A program made the position numbers and the translations under genes. A stretch of 64,000 nucleotides of DNA from Clostridiales bacterium FE2011 (lineage in GTDB: Bacteria > Bacillota > Clostridia > Christensenellales > Aristaeellaceae). Under the pieces are notes generated by a model, which was given only the letters and a program-made list of their open reading frames with translations, did not search any database and was not told the DNA's origin. Within the stretch, counting starts at the first letter, position 1, and each line of letters starts with the position of its first letter. The stretch spans positions 682,001-746,000 of the forward strand of contig CP069418.1 in assembly GCA_017569305.1 (NCBI GenBank), written 5' to 3'. This document shows positions 43,016-52,000 of this stretch, piece by piece.

Positions 43016-43044
43016 AAAAAGGACCGGCCGTTTCCGGCCGGTCC
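43016..43044 (-). terminator. Terminator of the giant Cna-B gene
   Basis: GGACCGGCCG and CGGCCGGTCC form a perfect 10-bp stem (43021-43030 with 43035-43044, loop GAAA on the minus strand) followed by TTTTT and TGACAATCC. Confidence 0.9.
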
Positions 43045-43069
43045 CCTGTCTCAAACCAGAATCTTCTCA

Positions 43070-46000
43070 TCAATCGAAGCAGTCACCCACGTGGTTGATG
43101 ATTACATCCACTCCCAGGGGCGTCTCATACTCTTCAATGATGATTTCCTCACCCGGCAGACGCGGTGTCTTACCCTCTGTCGGCTTGTCCGGGCGGCTCC
43201 AGGGCTTATTGGTGAATGTTGTCACCGTTCCCTCTGTTTCCATGCTTTCCAGCTCATAGCCGATCACTTCCTGCTCTGTCCAGGTGTACTCGGCCGGCTT
43301 TCCGTTCACCATGGTGGGCAGGCCGGTAATCGAAGCCATCCAGCCGTTTTCTTCGTTCAGGATTACACTCATGCCATTGCTCAGGGTCATATGGACGCTT
43401 GTGGGTCTGAACATGTGCTTGTTGTTTTCATCGTCCCAGACCTTCCTGACGGAGACGCTGGTCATTTCCGGCTGATACTTATTCCGGATGGTATATCCAT
43501 GGATTTCAGCCACATACCAGCGAACCGGATCTTCCTTCACGGTGTAGGTGATCGGGTGACCGTTCACAAACTTGGGCAGCTCGCCGAATGTATGCTTCCA
43601 TCCGTTAGCCGCAGTCAGTTTTGCGCTCCGGACTTCCTCGCCGCCCGCGTACAGATGAACCGTGATGCTCTTCGGCCGGTTTCCGTCCTTGTTGTTATTG
43701 TCATCCCAGATCTTCACAATCTCGATGTCGGTGGTCATGACCTCCTCTTCCGGTTCTTCTTCAGGAATCTGAATATCAAACTCCTTCTCAATCACCAGTT
43801 TACCTGTTTCCTTGGTGTTGGTGATCACAAATCCGGTGGAAGCATTACCTGTGATCTTTGCAACATAGCCTTCCGGAATCTTTGTTTCAGCCACTGTGTA
43901 CTTGATCTCACGGACCACTCCGTCATCGCGTACATTCCGGCACAGGTTGTTCCAGCTGAACTTCCAGCCGTTACCGGCATTCAGTTTCACAGCGTCTCCC
44001 AAAGCCTTGCCGTCAGCATAGAGCTGGACTTCGACATCCGCAGGATGTTCACCGCTGTCCACCCAGACCTTCTTCACTTCAACCTTGGTCTTTTCGGCTT
44101 CATGTGTATTGGTCAGTGTAGTCAGCGATCCGCTGGTAGATGTACCCGTCAGGGTATATCCAACCACATTCGGCTCCTTCCAGGTATATACGATTTCCTT
44201 GCCGTCCTTGCGCTTCGGCAGCTGGTCGATCTGTCCGACCCAGTTGTTATCCGCATTCAGGTTCACAGACTTGCCGGTCAGTTCGCCGTCCGCCAAAAGT
44301 TCAATCTTCAGTCCGGTCGGCCGCAGTCCGTCGCTGTTGTTTTCGTCCTTCCAGAGCTTCTTCACAGCGACGCTTGTCAGGATCCTCGCATTCACAAACT
44401 CAGCTGCGCAGCCTTCAACTGTAATCGTTCCTTCACTGTTCGTCGAAGTTACAGTATAGTCAGTGCTTTCAGCTTCTTCCACGGTGTATTCAATGTCTGT
44501 CGGCAGCCCTGTTGCTGTTGCCGTCTCGCCATCCTTCAGTTCGAATGTTGCTACACCGTTGATGAATGTCATATCGCCATAAGTTTTGTTTATGGTGGTA
44601 TCACTGAGCGTCACCGTGAATTCAAACTTCTTGTCCGCATCTGTGCTGACACTGCTCTTCACGGTCTTACTGACTTCCAGGTCACCGACTTTTCTGGTGT
44701 TTGTAAAATCAGCGATGCATTCTTCGTTTTCAATGATGATTCCACTCGCACCTTCAGCTTCTGTCGTAAATTGCTCGTATTCTTCTTCCTTGACACTGAA
44801 TTCAATATCAATCGGTAGCCCTGATGCTGTTACAGTTTCGCCGTCCTTGAGTTCAACAGTTGCCACACCATCAACAAACGTCATATCTCCATAAGTTCCG
44901 TTAATGGTCGTATCACTCAACACAACTGTGAATTCAAACACCTGGTCCGCATCGACAGCGGCATCACTTACAAGCGTCTTACTGACAGTCAGATCACCGG
45001 TCTTCTGTGTATTTGTAACCGTGATCTTGCCATTCTCCAAGGCACCGATACTGCTCGTGTAGCCTGCAACATCCAGTTCCTTCACGCTGTACGCGATCGC
45101 GGTCGTGCCGTCTGCTTTGTACTTCGGCAGGCTTGTAAACTTGTAGCTTGTCTGGTCTGCGCTCAGTGTCGCGGTCTTGCCGGTCACATCGCTGCCGTCA
45201 GCCGTCAGCTGGATGCCGACTGTTACGCCGTTAGGCCAGGTCTTGCTTCCGTCCGCGTTCAGCCAGGCCTTGTCAACCTCGACTTCAACGGTTTCCTGAG
45301 TATTCGTAACAGTGATCTTGCCGTTCGTCAGAGTGCCGACATCACTGTCGTATCCGGGCACTTCCGCTTCCTTCACACTGTACGCGATCTCGGTCGTGCC
45401 GTCTGCTTTGTACTTCGGCAGGCTTGTGAACTTGTAGCTTGTCTGGTCTGCGCTCAGTGTCGCGGTCTTGCCGGTCACATCGCTGCCGTCAGCCGTCAGC
45501 TGGATGCCGACTGTTACGCCGTTAGGCCAGGTCTTGCTTCCGTCCGCGTTCAGCCAGGCCTTGTCAACCTCGACTTCAACGGTTTCCTGAGTATTCGTAA
45601 CAGTGATCTTGCCGTTCGTCAGAGTGCCGACATCACTGTCGTATCCGGGCACTTCCGCTTCCTTCACGCTGTACGCGATCGCGGTCGTGCCGTCTGCTTT
45701 GTACTTCGGCAGGCTTGTGAACTTGTAGCTTGTCTGGTCTGCGCTCAGTGTCGCGGTCTTGCCGGTCACATCGCTGCCGTCAGCCGTCAGCTGGATGCCG
45801 ACTGTTACGCCGTTAGGCCAGGTCTTGCTTCCGTCCGCGTTCAGCCAGGCCTTGTCAACCTCGACCTCAACGGTTTCCTGAGTATTCGTAACAGTGATCT
45901 TGCCGTTCGTCAGAGTGCCGACATCACTGTCGTATCCGGGCACTTCCGCTTCCTTCACGCTGTACGCGATCTCGGTCGTGCCGTCTGCTTTGTACTTCGG

Positions 46001-49000
46001 CAGGCTTGTGAACTTGTAGCTTGTCTGGTCTGCGCTCAGTGTCGCGGTCTTGCCGGTCACATCGCTGCCGTCAGCCGTCAGCTGGATGCCGACTGTTACG
46101 CCGTTAGGCCATGTCTTGCTTCCGTCCGCGTTCAGCCAGGCCTTGTCAACCTCGACTTCAACGGTTTCCTGAGTATTCGTAACAGTGATCTTGCCGTTCG
46201 TCAGAGTGCCGACATCACTGTCGTATCCGGGCACTTCCGCTTCCTTCACACTGTACGCGATCTCGGTCGTGCCGTCTGCTTTGTACTTCGGCAGGCTTGT
46301 GAACTTGTAGCTTGTCTGGTCTGCGCTCAGTGTCGCGGTCTTGCCGGTCACATCGCTGCCGTCAGCCGTCAGCTGGATGCCGACTGTTACGCCGTTAGGC
46401 CAGGTCTTGCTTCCGTCCGCGTTCAGCCAGGCCTTGTCAACCTCGACCTCAACGGTTTCCTGAGTATTCGTAACAGTGATCTTGCCGTTCGTCAGAGTGC
46501 CGACATCACTGTCGTATCCGGGCACTTCCGCTTCCTTCACACTGTACGCGATCTCGGTCGTGCCGTCTGCTTTGTACTTCGGCAGGCTTGTGAACTTGTA
46601 GCTTGTCTGGTCTGCGCTCAGTGTCGCGGTCTTGCCGGTCACATCGCTGCCGTCAGCCGTCAGCTGGATGCCGACTGTTACGCCGTTAGGCCATGTCTTG
46701 CTTCCGTCCGCGTTCAGCCAGGCCTTGTCAACCTCGACTTCAACGGTTTCCTGAGTATTCGTAACAGTGATCTTGCCGTTCGTCAGAGTGCCGACATCAC
46801 TGTCGTATCCGGGCACTTCCGCTTCCTTCACGCTGTACGCAATCGCGGTCGTGCCGTCTGCTTTGTACTTCGGCAGGCTTGTGAACTTGTAGCTTGTCTG
46901 GTCTGCGCTCAGTGTCGCGGTCTTGCCGGTCACATCGCTGCCGTCAGCCGTCAGCTGGATGCCGACTGTTACGCCGTTAGGCCAGGTCTTGCTTCCGTCC
47001 GCGTTCAGCCAGGCCTTGTCAACCTCGACTTCAACGGTTTCCTGAGTATTCGTAACAGTGATCTTGCCGTTCGTCAGAGTGCCGACATCACTGTCGTATC
47101 CGGGCACTTCCGCTTCCTTCACGCTGTACGCGATCGCGGTCGTGCCGTCTGCTTTGTACTTCGGCAGGCTTGTGAACTTGTAGCTTGTCTGGTCTGCGCT
47201 CAGTGTCGCGGTCTTGCCGGTCACATCGCTGCCGTCAGCCGTCAGCTGGATGCCGACTGTTACGCCGTTAGGCCAGGTCTTGCTTCCGTCCGCGTTCAGC
47301 CAGGCCTTGTCAACCTCGACTTCAACGGTTTCCTGAGTATTCGTAACAGTGATCTTGCCGTTCGTCAGAGTGCCGACATCACTGTCGTATCCGGGCACTT
47401 CCGCTTCCTTCACACTGTACGCGATCTCGGTCGTGCCGTCTGCTTTGTACTTCGGCAGGCTTGTGAACTTGTAGCTTGTCTGGTCTGCGCTCAGTGTCGC
47501 GGTCTTGTCGGTCACATCGCTGCCGTCAGCCATCAGCTGGATGCCGACTGTTACGCCGTTAGGCCATGTCTTGCTTCCGTCCGCATTCAACCACGCCTTG
47601 TCTACAGATATATCTACTGTACCTTGTTTATTTGTAATTGTAATCTTGCCGTTCGTCAGATCACTGACTTCGCTTCCGTATCCAGGCACTTCCGCTTCCT
47701 TCACGCTGTACGCGATCGCGGTCGTGCCGTCTGCTTTGTACTTCGGCAGGCTTGTGAACTTGTAGCTTGTCTGGTCTGCGCTCAGTGTCGCGGTCTTGCC
47801 GGTCACATCGCTGCCGTCAGCCGTCAGCTGGATGCCGACTGTTACGCCGTTAGGCCAGGTCTTGCTTCCGTCCGCGTTCAGCCAGGCCTTGTCAACCTCG
47901 ACTTCAACGGTTTCCTGAGTATTCGTAACAGTGATCTTGCCGTTCGTCAGAGTGCCGACATCACTGTCGTATCCGGGCACTTCCGCTTCCTTCACGCTGT
48001 ACGCGATCGCGGTCGTGCCGTCTGCTTTGTACTTCGGCAGGCTTGTGAACTTGTAGCTTGTCTGGTCTGCGCTCAGTGTCGCGGTCTTGCCGGTCACATC
48101 GCTGCCGTCAGCCGTCAGCTGGATGCCGACTGTTACGCCGTTAGGCCAGGTCTTGCTTCCGTCCGCGTTCAGCCAGGCCTTGTCAACCTCGACCTCAACG
48201 GTTTCCTGAGTATTCGTAACAGTGATCTTGCCGTTCGCCAGAGTGCCGACATCACTGTCGTATCCGGGCACTTCCGCTTCCTTCACGCTGTACGCGATCG
48301 CGGTCGTGCCGTCTGCTTTGTACTTCGGCAGGCTTGTGAACTTGTAGCTTGTCTGGTCTGCGCTCAGTGTCGCGGTCTTGTCGGTCACATCGCTGCCGTC
48401 AGCCGTCAGCTGGATGCCGACTGTTACGCCGTTAGGCCAGGTCTTGCTTCCGTCCGCGTTCAGCCAGGCCTTGTCAACCTCGACTTCAACGGTTTCCTGA
48501 GTATTCGTAACAGTGATCTTGCCGTTCGTCAGAGTGCCGACATCACTGTCGTATCCGGGCACTTCCGCTTCCTTCACGCTGTACGCGATCGCGGTCGTGC
48601 CGTCTGCTTTGTACTTCGGCAGGCTTGTGAACTTGTAGCTTGTCTGGTCTGCGCTCAGTGTCGCGGTCTTGCCGGTCACATCGCTGCCGTCAGCCGTCAG
48701 CTGGATGCCGACTGTTACGCCGTTAGGCCATGTCTTGCTTCCGTCCGCGTTCAGCCAGGCCTTGTCAACCTCGACCTCAACGGTTTCCTGAGTATTCGTA
48801 ACAGTGATCTTGCCGTTCGTCAGAGTGCCGACATCACTGTCGTATCCGGGCACTTCCGCTTCCTTCACACTGTACGCGATCTCGGTCGTGCCGTCTGCTT
48901 TGTACTTCGGCAGGCTTGTGAACTTGTAGCTTGTCTGGTCTGCGCTCAGTGTCGCGGTCTTGCCGGTCACATCGCTGCCGTCAGCCGTCAGCTGGATGCC

Positions 49001-52000
49001 GACTGTTACGCCGTTAGGCCAGGTCTTGCTTCCGTCCGCGTTCAGCCAGGCCTTGTCAACCTCGACTTCAAGGGTTTCCTGAGTATTCGTAACAGTGATC
49101 TTGCCGTTCGTCAGAGTGCCGACATCACTGTCGTATCCGGGCACTTCCGCTTCCTTCACACTGTACGCGATCTCGGTCGTGCCGTCTGCTTTGTACTTCG
49201 GCAGGCTTGTGAACTTGTAGCTTGTCTGGTCTGCGCTCAGTGTCGCGGTCTTGCCGGTCACATCGCTGCCGTCAGCCGTCAGCTGGATGCCGACTGTTAC
49301 GCCGTTAGGCCAGGTCTTGCTTCCGTCCGCGTTCAGCCAGGCCTTGTCAACCTCGACTTCAACGGTTTCCTGAGTATTCGTAACAGTGATCTTGCCGTTC
49401 GTCAGAGTGCCGACATCACTGTCGTATCCGGGCACTTCCGCTTCCTTCACGCTGTACGCGATCGCGGTCGTGCCGTCTGCTTTGTACTTCGGCAGGCTTG
49501 TGAACTTGTAGCTTGTCTGGTCTGCGCTCAGTGTCGCGGTCTTGCCGGTCACATCGCTGCCGTCAGCCGTCAGCTGGATGCCGACTGTTACGCCGTTAGG
49601 CCAGGTCTTGCTTCCGTCCGCGTTCAGCCAGGCCTTGTCAACCTCGACTTCAACGGTTTCCTGAGTATTCGTAACAGTGATCTTGCCGTTCGTCAGAGTG
49701 CCGACATCACTGTCGTATCCGGGCACTTCCGCTTCCTTCACGCTGTACGCGATCGCGGTCGTGCCGTCTGCTTTGTACTTCGGCAGGCTTGTGAACTTGT
49801 AGCTTGTCTGGTCTGCGCTCAGTGTCGCGGTCTTGCCGGTCACATCGCTGCCGTCAGCCGTCAGCTGGATGCCGACTGTTACGCCGTTAGGCCAGGTCTT
49901 GCTTCCGTCCGCATTCAACCACGCCTTGTCTACAGATATATCTACTGTACCTTGTTTATTTGTAATTGTAATCTTGCCGTTCGTCAGATCACTGACTTCG
50001 CTTCCGTATCCAGGCACTTCCGCTTCCTTCACGCTGTACGCGATCGCGGTCGTGCCGTCTGCTTTGTACTTCGGCAGGCTTGTGAACTTGTAGCTTGTCT
50101 GGTCTGCGCTCAGTGTCGCGGTCTTGCCGGTCACATCGCTGCCGTCAGCCGTCAGCTGGATGCCGACTGTTACGCCGTTAGGCCAGGTCTTGCTTCCGTC
50201 CGCGTTCAGCCAGGCCTTGTCAACCTCGACTTCAACGGTTTCCTGAGTATTCGTAACAGTGATCTTGCCGTTCGTCAGAGTGCCGACATCACTGTCGTAT
50301 CCGGGCACTTCCGCTTCCTTCACGCTGTACGCGATCGCGGTCGTGCCGTCTGCTTTGTACTTCGGCAGGCTTGTGAACTTGTAGCTTGTCTGGTCTGCGC
50401 TCAGTGTCGCGGTCTTGCCGGTCACATCGCTGCCGTCAGCCGTCAGCTGGATGCCGACTGTTACGCCGTTAGGCCAGGTCTTGCTTCCGTCCGCGTTCAG
50501 CCAGGCCTTGTCAACCTCGACCTCAACGGTTTCCTGAGTATTCGTAACAGTGATCTTGCCGTTCGTCAGAGTGCCGACATCACTGTCGTATCCGGGCACT
50601 TCCGCTTCCTTCACGCTGTACGCGATCTCGGTCGTGCCGTCTGCTTTGTACTTCGGCAGGCTTGTGAACTTGTAGCTTGTCTGGTCTGCGCTCAGTGTCG
50701 CGGTCTTGCCGGTCACATCGCTGCCGTCAGCCGTCAGCTGGATGCCGACTGTTACGCCGTTAGGCCAGGTCTTGCTTCCGTCCGCGTTCAGCCAGGCCTT
50801 GTCAACCTCGACTTCAACGGTTTCCTGAGTATTCGTAACAGTGATCTTGCCGTTCGTCAGAGTGCCGACATCACTGTCGTATCCGGGCACTTCCGCTTCC
50901 TTCACGCTGTACGCGATCGCGGTCGTGCCGTCTGCTTTGTACTTCGGCAGGCTTGTGAACTTGTAGCTTGTCTGGTCTGCGCTCAGTGTCGCGGTCTTGC
51001 CGGTCACATCGCTGCCGTCAGCCGTCAGCTGGATGCCGACTGTTACGCCGTTAGGCCAGGTCTTGCTTCCGTCCGCGTTCAGCCAGGCCTTGTCAACCTC
51101 GACTTCAACGGTTTCCTGAGTATTCGTAACAGTGATCTTGCCGTTCGTCAGAGTGCCGACATCACTGTCGTATCCGGGCACTTCCGCTTCCTTCACGCTG
51201 TACGCGATCGCGGTCGTGCCGTCTGCTTTGTACTTCGGCAGGCTTGTGAACTTGTAGCTTGTCTGGTCTGCGCTCAGTGTCGCGGTCTTGCCGGTCACAT
51301 CGCTGCCGTCAGCCGTCAGCTGGATGCCGACTGTTACGCCGTTAGGCCAGGTCTTGCTTCCGTCCGCGTTCAGCCAGGCCTTGTCAACCTCGACTTCAAC
51401 GGTTTCCTGAGTATTCGTAACAGTGATCTTGCCGTTCGTCAGAGTGCCGACATCACTGTCGTATCCGGGCACTTCCGCTTCCTTCACGCTGTACGCGATC
51501 GCGGTCGTGCCGTCTGCTTTGTACTTCGGCAGGCTTGTGAACTTGTAGCTTGTCTGGTCTGCGCTCAGTGTCGCGGTCTTGCCGGTCACATCGCTGCCGT
51601 CAGCCGTCAGCTGGATGCCGACTGTTACGCCGTTAGGCCAGGTCTTGCTTCCGTCCGCGTTCAGCCAGGCCTTGTCGACTTCGATGTCCACAGTCTCCAA
51701 GATGTATGCATTTCCAAACTCAATACTACCGAGATTCGTATCTTCGTTGATAACAACTGTTCCGGACGGATTATCGATGCCTGTAAACGGTGTTGCTGTT
51801 TCTCCGACTGTCACTGTTGTTGTGCGCGTATATCCAGCTTGTTGTGCGCTTGTTGCAGTTTCGATGACCGTATACGTTTCTCCAGGTAGAATACCATCTG
51901 CCTGGGTCAATCTTACTGATTTGCTTCCATCCGTAAACTCAGACGGATACTTCATTGTCACAGTTGTGACAGTTTCGCCATCCTCGTCCTTCACAACAAA

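Noticed and set aside
44999..51691. Regular repeats that might suggest a CRISPR array.
   Set aside because: The period is 291 bp with no unique spacers, and every unit is coding for a Cna-B domain.
47624..51889. A 1,421-codon open frame on the plus strand over the Cna-B array.
   Set aside because: It is the antisense of the 291-bp repeats. Because the unit is divisible by three and has no antisense stop, the frame stays open automatically. There is no ribosome site or signal peptide, and the true gene is on the minus strand.
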